Shown: positions 39,616 to 48,296 of the stretch, piece after piece | Numbering within the stretch: the first letter of the stretch is position 1 | Layout: each line of letters opens with the position of its first letter | Origin: Bartonella henselae str. Houston-1 | GTDB taxonomy: Bacteria; Pseudomonadota; Alphaproteobacteria; Rhizobiales; Rhizobiaceae | Assembly: GCF_000046705.1 (NCBI RefSeq) | Contig: NC_005956.1 | Location: 496,001-560,000 of the forward strand | Direction: 5' to 3' | DNA length: 64,000 nt | Program-made: the position numbers and the translations under genes | The notes under the pieces: model-generated | What the model was told of the DNA's origin: nothing | The model's database searches: none | Seen by the model: only the letters and a program-made list of their open reading frames with translations

Positions 39616-40588
39616 TTAAAATCTCCTTGATTCTAATTGTTAAGCTCACTCGATAAGCCTAATTTGCCATTTACAGCACCTAAAATCAAATGTTGAAGTT
39701 TATTTGTATTAATTTAGTTTTTGTGATCATTTCTTGGTAAAGATACTTTTTCTTGCTATATTTTCTTAATTAATCAAAATACCACTGATTGATTTAATCC
39801 TACTCCTGAAGAAACTCATAAACTCGGCCGCCTAACAGAAAACACAAATATCTTCAAATTTGAGTTGGTGCACAGAATGAAAAGGCATTTAAATAGCTAT
39901 CAATTTATGCACATATTCGCTAAAATTTAATTATTCTGCAAAAATATCTTTATTTAATTTGTGCAAAGATTTTTTTAACCTATTCGACATTGAGTATGTT
40001 AGCGTTTTTATCACAGTTTTTTCAATATGTTAGTAGTAATTGTTTTTTACAGATACTACTCATTTCGCACAGATCTAGAACATTTCAGAAGTCGAATTGT
40101 GACTGATAGTGTGCGCATATTGGCCAAAAAAAGGGTTTGCCACGATAATCGCATTTCATTTTCCCCTATATTATTGGCACAATCTATAAGTGGTAAGAAG
40201 ATGAATTCTTATGCGCTGAATAACTAAAATCAAATATGCGGTCAAGAAGACAAAAAACCATTAACACTCAAAGCTTTTACATTTTCCTTATTTTATTTAA
40301 AGAACTTAGGTTTGAATGCATTAAGAAAAGACGCTAAAATAAGGGATAGTCAATGATAGACTTTAAATATGTTAGTAAAATATAAATTTAAATTTTATGC
40401 TATGAATAAAGAATGGAATGAGAAGATAAAAGAGCAAAACACAAGAAATGCAAAATAACAAATAAATAATTAGCCTTTTTTTAGGAATGTATATAAGAAC
40501 AAGTTTTTGTTACGAATTTTGTATCAATGTAACATTAACGAGATCGCAAAACTTTATGATAAAAAACTTAAGAGCTTTGATTTCAGAT
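39616..40588. other. 970-base spacer upstream of sodB and the tRNA
   Basis: AT-rich DNA between the sodB start and the tRNA-Gln promoter. It contains an open frame 40027-40227 (66 codons) with some protein-like stretches (DLEHFRSRIVTDSVRILAKK) but no ribosome-binding site or known family; probably a relic or chance. Nothing else recognised. Confidence 0.45.
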
Positions 40589-40617
40589 ATTGCGCACAAT
40601 CACAGGAATCGCTATAA
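40589..40617 (+). promoter_or_regulatory. probable tRNA-Gln promoter
   Basis: TTGCGC (40589-40594) and TATAAG (40612-40617) are separated by exactly 17 bases and lie 34 bases before the mature tRNA 5' end. This fits a housekeeping sigma-70-type promoter. Confidence 0.55.
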
Positions 40618-40650
40618 GATGCAAAAATAGCTGTGAGCATATTTTTCTTT

Positions 40651-40725
40651 TGGGGTATAGCCAAGCGGTAAGGCACCGGTTTTTGGTACCGGCATTCCCT
40701 GGTTCGAATCCAGGTACCCCAGCCA
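40651..40725 (+). tRNA. tRNA-Gln (anticodon TTG)
   Basis: A full cloverleaf can be drawn. The acceptor stem TGGGGTA pairs with TACCCCA. The anticodon stem CCGGT/ACCGG encloses the loop TTTTGGT, giving anticodon TTG at loop positions 3-5. The T arm is CCTGG-TTCGAAT-CCAGG, the discriminator is G and the CCA end is encoded (40723-40725). Anticodon UUG reads CAA and, with wobble, CAG. The D arm (GCC AAGCGGTAAG GC) is standard. Confidence 0.97.
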
Positions 40726-40748
40726 ATTTCTAGTATAATCAATTAAAA

Positions 40749-40808
40749 GTTCGGGAATTTTGATTCTACTGATCTTTTAACTTATTTTCCGCCTATCCCG
40801 AACCTTTT
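40749..40808 (+). terminator. possible terminator after tRNA-Gln
   Basis: GTTCGGGA (40749-40756) pairs with TCCCGAAC (40796-40803), followed by C and five T. The 39-base loop is long for a classical terminator, but position (24 bases after the tRNA) and the T run fit. Confidence 0.5.
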
Positions 40809-42315
40809 TGATTACTTTATTATTGTGAGATGTTTTTTCTCCGCTGAGAAAAATAGCTTGATAGCTGCCACAAGGGCAACAAAAGATTTTTTTCGTACTA
40901 AAAGGGAAGATGCAGTTGGTAATTGATTTAAAAATGTAGCATCGTTCAGGATATGCGTGCAAAAAAAGACCGTAAAACTAATTTTAATGATAGTGTAAAT
41001 ATATTCTTCATAATTTTTGTAATTAAAAAGAATTATATATATAGAATTCTACTTAATAACTCATTTTATTTTATTGTTTTGTTAAAAAAAATATTAAATA
41101 TTTTAATAGAATTGTAAAAATTATTATTTAATATAATTTGTAATTACTCATAATAAAAATATAGACATAATTTATTTATAAGTAATTTTTATTAATATCT
41201 TCTGAAATTATATTTCATACTTTTCTAAGACATATGATAGCTACTGAAATTATATCATTATAATAGGTTTTTAATAAAAAAGAAAATTAAAATGGGGAAG
41301 TCAAGCTTATCTAGTGATTCACATTGTTTAATAAGTTGATCAACGGTATGCGATATTAAAAATTATGGCAATGCCATGAGTTTATGCAGCATTAAAGGGA
41401 AAGTTGCAGAAAGAATTGGAGAAGTTGTCTCTGGTAGACTTCGAGGTATGTGAATTCAAGAAGGGGCATAGCAGGAGGCACCATATTGGATGAAATATCG
41501 GGGCTATAAAGTTGGCAGGAGAGCAGGCGTGGGCTTATAGGATTTGTAAATAAGGTTTGTAAATATTATGATCATCATAAATAAAATTTAAGGGTATTAA
41601 TTATAACTTATAGAGAATTTCCAACAAGGTATTTTAAAAGTTAATATTTTATAATTTACATTTTTATAATGGACATTAGTGATAATATTATTATCCTATT
41701 AATTAATAATATCATATGTCTATTATTTTCAATATTTATTTTATAATCAAATATATTAGATATTAATCATTTTAAATTATAATATATTTTAATATGATGA
41801 TTATTATTTATTAAATTACATCATCATTGAATTATTTACGGCTTTGTATGTGTTATTTTTTCGAAGGTTTAATGGTTGCAATTTGAAAGAATCGGCAAAA
41901 ACATTGTTGCTGATAATTAGTATGTTCTTTATTTTATTTTTTCTTTAACTATAATAATTTACATAAAGTTTTTGATAAATATATTTTAATGTATTGATAT
42001 AATTAATAATTTTTTATTTTTGCAAAAAAATAAACCTGTACGAGATGTTTTTGTAGCTTGTTGTATCAATCCTATTCCCTAACCTTGTGATAAAATCAAT
42101 TTATTATGCTATTAAATTGAGAACGCGAATTCAAGAATCTTAACCAAAGTTTATGCACTGAAGGGCTTTTATAACTTTTCAGCTGCGGTCAAAAGATATC
42201 AATATGCTTATGAGAGTTGAGAGGTGATAAATTATTTATTCATTTTCACACGTTGAAAAATTTATTTTAAGAATAAACGACGTTACTAAAGAGAGCATGC
42301 AAAGCTTTTAAATTT
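40809..42315. other. 1.5-kb gene-free spacer with a GC-richer islet
   Basis: Mostly very AT-rich DNA from the tRNA terminator to the DUF1499 gene. The exception is the islet at about 41376-41540, listed separately. No copy of the tRNA 3' end was found in it, so there is no sign of an integrated element bounded by att repeats. Confidence 0.5.
41376..41540 (+). other. GC-richer islet: decayed gene or structured RNA candidate
   Basis: By my count about 45% G+C over 41381-41540, against strongly AT-rich flanks. One plus-strand frame runs from ATG 41376 through KGKVAERIGEVVSGRLRGM, a TGA (41451), IQEGA, a TAG, and then QEAPYWMKYRGYKVGRRAG before another stop. This could be a broken gene; purine-rich, GC-elevated patches in AT-rich genomes can also be non-coding RNAs. 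I do not recognise it as any known RNA or family. Confidence 0.4.
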
Positions 42316-43101
42316 TTAATCATCATCTTGAGAAAGAGGGAGTGATGCTATTTCTGTATCAAGTGCATCCATAAAATTGATAATAAAAGCGGCGTTTGAT
42401 CCTAAATCTCTTGACAAATAACGCGAAGCAGAACGCATATCAACAAAAGTTGTATCACCTTCATTGGTTAAACGGATCACAATGTCCGAAGTAAAACCAA
42501 GATAAAAAGTTTTTGCTATCGTTTCAATATAAATCTCATCTTCTTCACCTTTAAATTCTCTTTGAGCGACAATAGGCCAACCATAAGCATCTAAAACATT
42601 GAGAACGGAATCGCGGATGTGATCAGGTGAGCCATCATAACGACGTCCTGACATTTCTGGCCATTGTGACATTTGTAATGCCGCTTGCCCAATCAAAACA
42701 CTCTTAAGCGGCAAAGCATCACGGGGACGTATTGTGCGAAAGAAAGCTGGTGGTTTTTGTGTATCCGTAGAAACATCATAAAGAGCAGGTAAAGCAAACC
42801 AAAATCCAAAAAATAATACCAATGGTGTAGCAGTGATCAATGAATAAATAATCCCTTGTAAAGCTTTCATTCCGCCCAGAGCACCGTGCACCCACAGACT
42901 GTACAGTGCTTTAAGTGCAAGGAAAAGGGAAACAACAACACAGCAAGCAGAGATGACGATCAAAATCATGAAATCAACTATGTCAATTACGGAAAAACGC
43001 TGTAAAAGGATTGAAAATAACAAAATAAAGAACGCTAACGTGCCAAAACGAGGTGACCATATCGCTGCTCTTGAGATTAACCGAACATATGTCTTCTTCA
43101 T
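42316..43101 (-). CDS. DUF1499 membrane protein
   Basis: A 261-residue protein with three or four N-terminal membrane helices (about residues 12-35, 40-65, 85-110) and a C-terminal DUF1499 domain (about 110-255). Typical blocks are LYDVSTDTQKPPAF near 110-125, YGWPIVAQ, EIYIETIAKTFYLGFTSDIVIRL and VDMRSASRYLSRDLGSNAAFI. The biochemical role of the family is unknown. It is complete and stands alone on its strand between long spacers. Confidence 0.85.
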   Translation of the reverse strand: MKKTYVRLISRAAIWSPRFGTLAFFILLFSILLQRFSVIDIVDFMILIVISACCVVVSLFLALKALYSLWVHGALGGMKALQGIIYSLITATPLVLFFGFWFALPALYDVSTDTQKPPAFFRTIRPRDALPLKSVLIGQAALQMSQWPEMSGRRYDGSPDHIRDSVLNVLDAYGWPIVAQREFKGEEDEIYIETIAKTFYLGFTSDIVIRLTNEGDTTFVDMRSASRYLSRDLGSNAAFIINFMDALDTEIASLPLSQDDD

Positions 43102-43741
43102 GAAGCTTTCTTCCCCTCAATTACGGACCAGAAGCAAAATTTTTCTTAGATTTCATATCTTATAGAAAGCTTCTAGTTATATAAAAAAGTAAAGCACTTA
43201 CTTTTAAGATCAAGGACGCTCTATACTCCATCAACTTTTGTAGTCATTCTCGCTAATTGGGGTGGATAATTGTTATCTCCTCCATGGATTTATCAATGTA
43301 ATGGATTAAACTTTATCGGGACTGATTGTAACAACGCGAAAATAAATTCAAATGACAAGCTTTGTGATGAATGTGCTTACCAAAAGAAATTGGTACTTTA
43401 CTCTCATTTGTTTTCTTCTAGCTGAAGATAAGTTTTACTATCGAACATGATATGCTTTCAGTGCAATAAGAGCTCCATTGTATTTCATGTTTATCATCAA
43501 TGTACTGATATTTGTTCTGCGAAGTTGTATAGCAGGTTATTGTCTCAACAAAAAAGTATTGCACAGATCATTTTGGATGATTTTTATCGCAAGAAAAAAT
43601 TCAGGTATTTAAAAATTGGAATAAGGATTGCAATTCGAATTCTAATTTTTAGCAGATTGCGTTTGAAACTTAATATTTGAATATACTTTCGTTCAATCGT
43701 ATAGAGAACAAGCTGTTGTACAGTCGTAAGACGGTGTGAAT
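43102..43741. other. 640-base spacer containing small cysteine-containing frames
   Basis: Between the DUF1499 gene start and the end of the DUF1254-like gene. It holds the frame at 43270-43425 (listed) and a second open frame at 43447-43680 that begins MICFQCNKSSIV and also has several cysteines. Neither can be assigned to a family. Confidence 0.45.
43270..43425 (+). pseudogene. possible small cysteine-rich ORF or gene relic
   Basis: A 51-codon frame from TTG 43270 to TGA 43423 with protein-like content: YQCNGLNFIGTDCNN, then KLCDECAYQKK. Cysteines at 10, 20, 32 and 35 (C-x9-C-x11-C-x2-C) resemble a small zinc-binding module. There is no ATG and no convincing ribosome-binding site, so it may be the remnant of a larger gene. 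Unrecognised. Confidence 0.3.
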
Positions 43742-44281
43742 TTATTCATTCAATATTCGACAGGTTGCAGATGAAAAGAAGGCTTCACTTTCTTTCTTTG
43801 CGAGTAAAGAAGGGGAAAAGATACGTAAGATTACAAAACCTTTCTTTAAATTTTTAGCGATCAAAACTGAATTGGCATTATTTTTAGGCTTTGATTGTTT
43901 GAGCTCTATGATTTGAATCGGCTTTCCAATGATGAGATCAAGAGTAGCATCAGGGGCTGTTCGGTTATTCAAGCTGTAGAAAATAATTCCGTTCTGTGTG
44001 TAAGCTGCTAATGACCAAAATTGGTTTGTTTTCAGAGCCTTTAAATGAACAGGGCCATTTTCGAGATCAAATCTGCAGACTTTAAGACGAAAGAATGGAT
44101 CACTAGTCTGCTGAAAAGAATTATGCGCATCCAAGTCAACAAATTGATAAGATGCTCCTGATTTTTTAAGTTCTGTCCATATATTATTTTTTGCCCAATA
44201 GGGTATCAGAAAGAGAACGCAAATATGGACAATGATAGCGCCAATGATTGCAAGAAGTGCGGCGTGAAAGAATTTAATCAC
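43742..44281 (-). CDS. DUF1254-type periplasmic membrane protein
   Basis: A 179-residue protein with one N-terminal membrane segment (about 6-30), then a periplasmic domain of the DUF1254 type: VCRFDLENGPVHLKAL, FWSLAAYTQNGIIFYSLNNRTAP and NLKKGFVILRIFSPSLL. Its start overlaps the end of the DUF1214 gene by 8 bases, so the two are translated together, the usual pairing of these two domains in rhizobia. Function is unknown; they are probably envelope proteins. Confidence 0.82.
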   Translation of the reverse strand: MIKFFHAALLAIIGAIIVHICVLFLIPYWAKNNIWTELKKSGASYQFVDLDAHNSFQQTSDPFFRLKVCRFDLENGPVHLKALKTNQFWSLAAYTQNGIIFYSLNNRTAPDATLDLIIGKPIQIIELKQSKPKNNANSVLIAKNLKKGFVILRIFSPSLLAKKESEAFFSSATCRILNE

Positions 44282-44870
44282 AGTTTATTTGTCCTGATGG
44301 AATTTGTTCTACAGATGGCATGGTGAGCTTTTGCAATGCTGTTGCAGAGATAATTGGGGTGTCATATAGAGTAAGAATAAGTCCGAATTCTTTTTGACTA
44401 ACCGTTGCAAGCCAATTACCACTTTGCGGTGTTGGCGAAATATTAATGCGTAATGAGCCATCATTTTCATAGATAATATTGTTTGTGTAGAGTTCGAAAG
44501 GTATTTCCTTGGATGAAGTGTATGGTTTGAGTGATCTATCAGCTGTATAAAGCGTAAAGAGGTGTGTTTCAGGGATGTGGCCTTTAAGTAAGTAATGGCA
44601 ATTGGGTTTTAGTGGACGTCCGTGGTTATCTTTCCAAATTTGAAAAATAAGTCCTTCAGTGCGCCCAATTGAAATATCACCTCGCTTGGCAGCGCGTGCG
44701 CGCGTATATGGATCAGTGTTGGATGTTCCCATTTGAGGGTAAGCACTCCATTCTCCAATTGTGAAGCGTCCAAAATGATTAAAAGAATTGAGGATATAAT
44801 CGACACTCAGTGTTCCACATAAAATGGAGGAAACAAAAATGGAAAAGGGAATAATGATCTTAACAAACAT
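44274..44870 (-). CDS. DUF1214 envelope protein
   Basis: A 198-residue protein with an N-terminal hydrophobic anchor or signal (about 1-24) and a DUF1214 domain: FGRFTIGEWSAYPQMGTSNTDPYTRARAAKRGDISIG, NCHYLLKGHIPETHLFTLYTAD and a SLRINISPTPQSGNWLA strand. It sits 19 bases downstream of the PBP1A gene and overlaps the DUF1254 gene, suggesting a cell-envelope operon. No enzymatic residues are known for the family. Confidence 0.87.
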   Translation of the reverse strand: MFVKIIIPFSIFVSSILCGTLSVDYILNSFNHFGRFTIGEWSAYPQMGTSNTDPYTRARAAKRGDISIGRTEGLIFQIWKDNHGRPLKPNCHYLLKGHIPETHLFTLYTADRSLKPYTSSKEIPFELYTNNIIYENDGSLRINISPTPQSGNWLATVSQKEFGLILTLYDTPIISATALQKLTMPSVEQIPSGQINCD

Positions 44871-44889
44871 GATAGAAAATATCTCGAAT

Positions 44890-47040
44890 TCAAAGTTTTG
44901 AAGCTCCGATAGTTTCCCTTTTTAAAGAGATTACAGATAGCTTTTTCAGATCGTTGTTAATCAGACGTACAATATTCAATGTTTCAGGGGAAAGCGTATA
45001 GGGTATTGGAAGTGCAGGTTCAGAATCATTATTGTAAGGACGTGTTGGTGGTTGATAAGGGAGAAGAGAATCTTTGACACCATAGAGCTGTTTGAGCATG
45101 ATATTTTTGTGTGCAGAGAGCATGATAGTGTGCCATATCATGGCAGGAATACCACCACCAAAAGCTCGATTCATCGGTGAAAAATCATCATTGCCCATCC
45201 ATACAGCTCCAGTATAATTACCAGTAAAGCCAACAAACCATGCATCACGATAGGATTGTGATGTTCCAGTTTTTCCGGCAACAAGGGTCATGGGGAGGGC
45301 GGCACGTTTACCGGATCCTCGTGTTGTGACACCAACCATCATTTGATTCATATAAGCTGCTGATTGGCTACTGAGGGCTCGATGTAGTTTATTCCCGTTA
45401 TACTCAAAGTCCCACAGCACATGTCCATTTGTTGTCCTGATTTGCGTAAAACCATGGCGATTCCCAGCCATTCCTCCATTAGCAAAGACATTAAAACCGG
45501 TTGCTTGATCCATAGGGGTCATATTGGATGTGCCTAAAACCATAGTTTTGTGTGATAAAATATGCGCATGAATCCCCATATTTTTGATCAAATCTATAAT
45601 AGGTTTTGTATTGCGGTTAAGATATTGATAGGTAAGATAGACAGGTACCGTATTAATGGAAAAAGCTAAAGCAGTTGCTAAATCGATTTTACCGAGATAA
45701 CGACCTGAATTATTTTTCGGTGACCAGCCTCCCCAATTGATTGGAGCATCTAGGACGATTGTTGAGGGAGACAGACCATGCTCCATTGCGGCGGCATACA
45801 CATAAGGTTTGAATGAAGAACCAGGTTGTCGGCCGCCTTGTGTTGCTCTGTTAAATTGGCTTTTGTTATAATCCACTCCTCCGACAATTGCACATACAGC
45901 GCCGTTATTGTCGAGTATGACGGTGGCAGCTTGTGTGACACGATATTGTTGACCATATTGCTGTAAATGATATGCGATTGATTCTTCTGCTGCTTTTTGA
46001 ATATTTGGATCAAGAGTGGTTTGAATGATTAAAGTATGACTTGGAAGTTGGTCCGCCATTTTTTTGACTTCGTCGAATACCCAATCAAGAAAATAATCAG
46101 GTTGAGTATTTTTTATTTTTGAAAGTGCCCTGGCAGGATGACGATGGGCGTTGATAATTTGGCTCTCAGTCATAAAACCGCTATTAACAAGATTAGCTAA
46201 TACCACATTGGCACGTGTTTGGGCGGCAAAAAGGTGACGATGAGGAGCATATTTGGTTGGGGCCTTGAAAAGTCCTGCTAACATAGCAGATTCGCTAAGA
46301 GATATATTGCGTATGTTTTTCCCAAAATAAAATTTTGCAGCTGCTGTAATACCAAAATTGTTTCCTCCCATATAGGCACGGTCAAGATAAAGTTGCAAAA
46401 TTTGTTTTTTGCTGAAATTTGCTTCTAGCCAAAGAGCAAGATAAGCTTCTTTGATTTTGCGTGTTATAGTTCTCTCATTTGTTAAGAACAAATTTTTAGC
46501 TAGTTGTTGTGTAAGGGTTGAGCCACCTTGAACTACGCTCTTAGCTTGCATATTTTGGGAAATTGCTCGAGTCAGTCCTTGCAGATCAATACCCCAGTGA
46601 TCGAAAAAACGGCGGTCTTCTGTCGCAAGAACCGCTTTAATAACATAATCGGGCATTTCTTCAACGGGGACGAATGCAGTTGGTAATGCACCACGGTGGC
46701 CGATGGGATTTCCATAACGATCTAGAAAAAGAATGGAAAAATTTTTAGGCAAATACCAATCTTTTTTTATTAACTCAAAAACGGAAACGCCAACGATAGT
46801 AAAAAGAGTAAAACCAATCAATCCTAACGTGAGTGTTTCATCAAGAATTTCGATTATCAATCGTTTCCATCCGCGGATATGAAAATACTGTGAGATAATT
46901 TTTGTCTTTTTCCAGAAGAGACTGTTAGTAGAGCGGAGGCGATAAAGTGCTGTATCGAAAAGTGCATCTAGTTCAATGAATGCAGGACTATGAAAGGTTC
47001 TATTCTGTTGTGCTTTCTTTTTTTTAAAAAAGTCAAACAT
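44890..47040 (-). CDS. class A penicillin-binding protein (PBP1A-like)
   Basis: A 716-residue bifunctional peptidoglycan synthase. It has a cytoplasmic N-terminus with KKKKAQ, one membrane helix (about 70-92), and a glycosyltransferase domain with the catalytic glutamate in VLATEDRRFFDHWGID and the GGSTLTQQLAKNLFL block. The transpeptidase domain has the serine SxxK in QPGSSFKPYVYA, SIN in LAFSINTVP and KTGTSQSYRDAW. All motifs are intact. It heads a leftward run with DUF1214 and DUF1254 and is divergent from the feuN-like gene across a 335-base spacer. Confidence 0.95.
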   Translation of the reverse strand: MFDFFKKKKAQQNRTFHSPAFIELDALFDTALYRLRSTNSLFWKKTKIISQYFHIRGWKRLIIEILDETLTLGLIGFTLFTIVGVSVFELIKKDWYLPKNFSILFLDRYGNPIGHRGALPTAFVPVEEMPDYVIKAVLATEDRRFFDHWGIDLQGLTRAISQNMQAKSVVQGGSTLTQQLAKNLFLTNERTITRKIKEAYLALWLEANFSKKQILQLYLDRAYMGGNNFGITAAAKFYFGKNIRNISLSESAMLAGLFKAPTKYAPHRHLFAAQTRANVVLANLVNSGFMTESQIINAHRHPARALSKIKNTQPDYFLDWVFDEVKKMADQLPSHTLIIQTTLDPNIQKAAEESIAYHLQQYGQQYRVTQAATVILDNNGAVCAIVGGVDYNKSQFNRATQGGRQPGSSFKPYVYAAAMEHGLSPSTIVLDAPINWGGWSPKNNSGRYLGKIDLATALAFSINTVPVYLTYQYLNRNTKPIIDLIKNMGIHAHILSHKTMVLGTSNMTPMDQATGFNVFANGGMAGNRHGFTQIRTTNGHVLWDFEYNGNKLHRALSSQSAAYMNQMMVGVTTRGSGKRAALPMTLVAGKTGTSQSYRDAWFVGFTGNYTGAVWMGNDDFSPMNRAFGGGIPAMIWHTIMLSAHKNIMLKQLYGVKDSLLPYQPPTRPYNNDSEPALPIPYTLSPETLNIVRLINNDLKKLSVISLKRETIGASKL

Positions 47041-47375
47041 TGAAAGAGCCTATGACAAAGTGATGTAACCAAACAAATCATTATATGGAGTAAAAATACT
47101 TTTTTGCTATAGTTTTGACAAAGAAAGAGCTTACTTTAAAACGATTTTAGCTTCTGTAGATCGTATCTTCAGCTTTTATTATTTGTTTAAAAACTTTCTC
47201 TTCCAATTATTGTATAATCTTTGAAGCAAATTTTATTTTTAAGTTGTTCAAATATAGGGTAGTATTAGGTGGTTATGCTATTATACAGAATGGAAGGTGT
47301 TCCTCATACGTGATTTTTAGAGAGAAAAAAATATTGTTCATTCTATATTCACCTAAAAGAGATTATAAAATATCT
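47041..47375. other. 335-base divergent promoter region
   Basis: Between the PBP1A gene (leftward) and the feuN-like gene (rightward). TTGACA occurs at 47115-47120 but has no good -10 partner at 17 bases. The frame of the downstream gene extends back to 47244 without a ribosome-binding site. No RNA or repeat recognised. Confidence 0.45.
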
Positions 47376-47609
47376 ATGAAAAAAGTTTTTTTGTTTCTAA
47401 TGATAGCAGTTTTTCTAGATACAAATTCTGTTCGAGCTGCTGAATGTGCTAAAATTGGCAAAAAGCTTGCGACTCAAAAGAAGGCCGTTTTAGTACGTTC
47501 AACACCAGTTGTTCAGGAGGGAAGAGGTATATGTGTGGTTGTATTTGTAGTACCTGCTCGTGATGGGAAAAAACTGCACCGTGTTGAAATTTCAGTTCCC
47601 GCCGATTAG
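47376..47609 (+). CDS. small periplasmic FeuN-like protein
   Basis: A 77-residue protein with a signal peptide (1-21: MKKVFLFLMIAVFLDTNSVRA) and a short mature part holding two cysteines (AECAKIGKK and GRGICVVVFV) and ending in HRVEISVPAD. It lies 18 bases upstream of an OmpR-type regulator and its kinase. In Sinorhizobium a small periplasmic protein, FeuN, of about this size is associated with FeuPQ and restrains FeuQ; size, export signal and position match, so the same role is inferred. The frame could extend upstream to 47244, but ATG 47376 gives the proper signal peptide. Confidence 0.72.
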   Translation: MKKVFLFLMIAVFLDTNSVRAAECAKIGKKLATQKKAVLVRSTPVVQEGRGICVVVFVVPARDGKKLHRVEISVPAD

Positions 47610-47627
47610 TTCTTGGCAGATGTTGTG

Positions 47628-48296
47628 ATGCGTATCTTAATTGTTGAAGATGACCGGAATCTCAATCGTCAATTAGCAGAAGCTGTAAAAAATGCGGGAT
47701 ATGTTTCAGATAGTGCTTTCAATGGTGAAGAGGCTTATTTTTTAGGTAGTACAGAGTCTTATGATGCTGTGATACTTGATATTGGTTTGCCGCGTCTAGA
47801 TGGAATTTGTGTTGTTGAAAAATGGCGCAAAGAAGGTCATCTCATGCCTGTTTTAATGCTAACAGCCCGAGATCGCTGGTCTGATAAGGTGCTTGGCATT
47901 GATGCAGGTGCTGATGATTATGTTGTGAAGCCTTTTCATTTAGAAGAATTGATGGCACGGTTGCGGGCGTTAATTCGCCGCTCTACAGGTCATGCAACAA
48001 GCACGTTATGCTGCGGTAAAGTTTTGTTAGATACGAAAACTTCTCGTGTTTTTTTTGATGGTCAATTAATTAAATTGACGTCATATGAATTTAGACTCCT
48101 TTCATATCTCATGCATCATGGCGATAGAATAGTTTCAAGGACGGAACTTACCGAACATCTTTATGATCAAGATTTTGACAAAGATTCGAATACGGTTGAA
48201 GTTTTTGTAGGACGTTTGCGTAAAAAACTTGGGATGGATTTAATTGAGACCATTCGTGGAATGGGCTATCGAGTAAGAATGCCAGGTGATCAATGA
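47628..48296 (+). CDS. feuP: OmpR-family response regulator, FeuP/PhoP-like
   Basis: A 222-residue two-domain regulator. The receiver domain has the acidic pair E7-D8-D9, phosphorylation site D51 (VILDIGLPRLDG), the conserved threonine in LMLTARD and K in VVKPFH. The C-terminal winged-helix domain is complete (SRTELTEHLYDQDFDKDSNTVEVFVGRLRKKLG). I chose ATG 47628 (MRILIVEDD) over the upstream TTG 47613. The gene overlaps the kinase gene by 4 bases (ATGA). In Sinorhizobium and Brucella FeuPQ controls envelope and osmoadaptation genes; the identity here rests on domain type plus the upstream feuN-like gene. Confidence 0.85.
   Translation: MRILIVEDDRNLNRQLAEAVKNAGYVSDSAFNGEEAYFLGSTESYDAVILDIGLPRLDGICVVEKWRKEGHLMPVLMLTARDRWSDKVLGIDAGADDYVVKPFHLEELMARLRALIRRSTGHATSTLCCGKVLLDTKTSRVFFDGQLIKLTSYEFRLLSYLMHHGDRIVSRTELTEHLYDQDFDKDSNTVEVFVGRLRKKLGMDLIETIRGMGYRVRMPGDQ

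Noticed and set aside
40027..40227. 66-codon open frame upstream of tRNA-Gln
   Set aside because: No ribosome-binding site and no recognisable family; some protein-like text but too weak to call a gene.
40651..42315. Integrated element at tRNA-Gln
   Set aside because: No integrase, no repeat of the tRNA 3' end and no phage gene found downstream; only a GC-richer islet remains unexplained.
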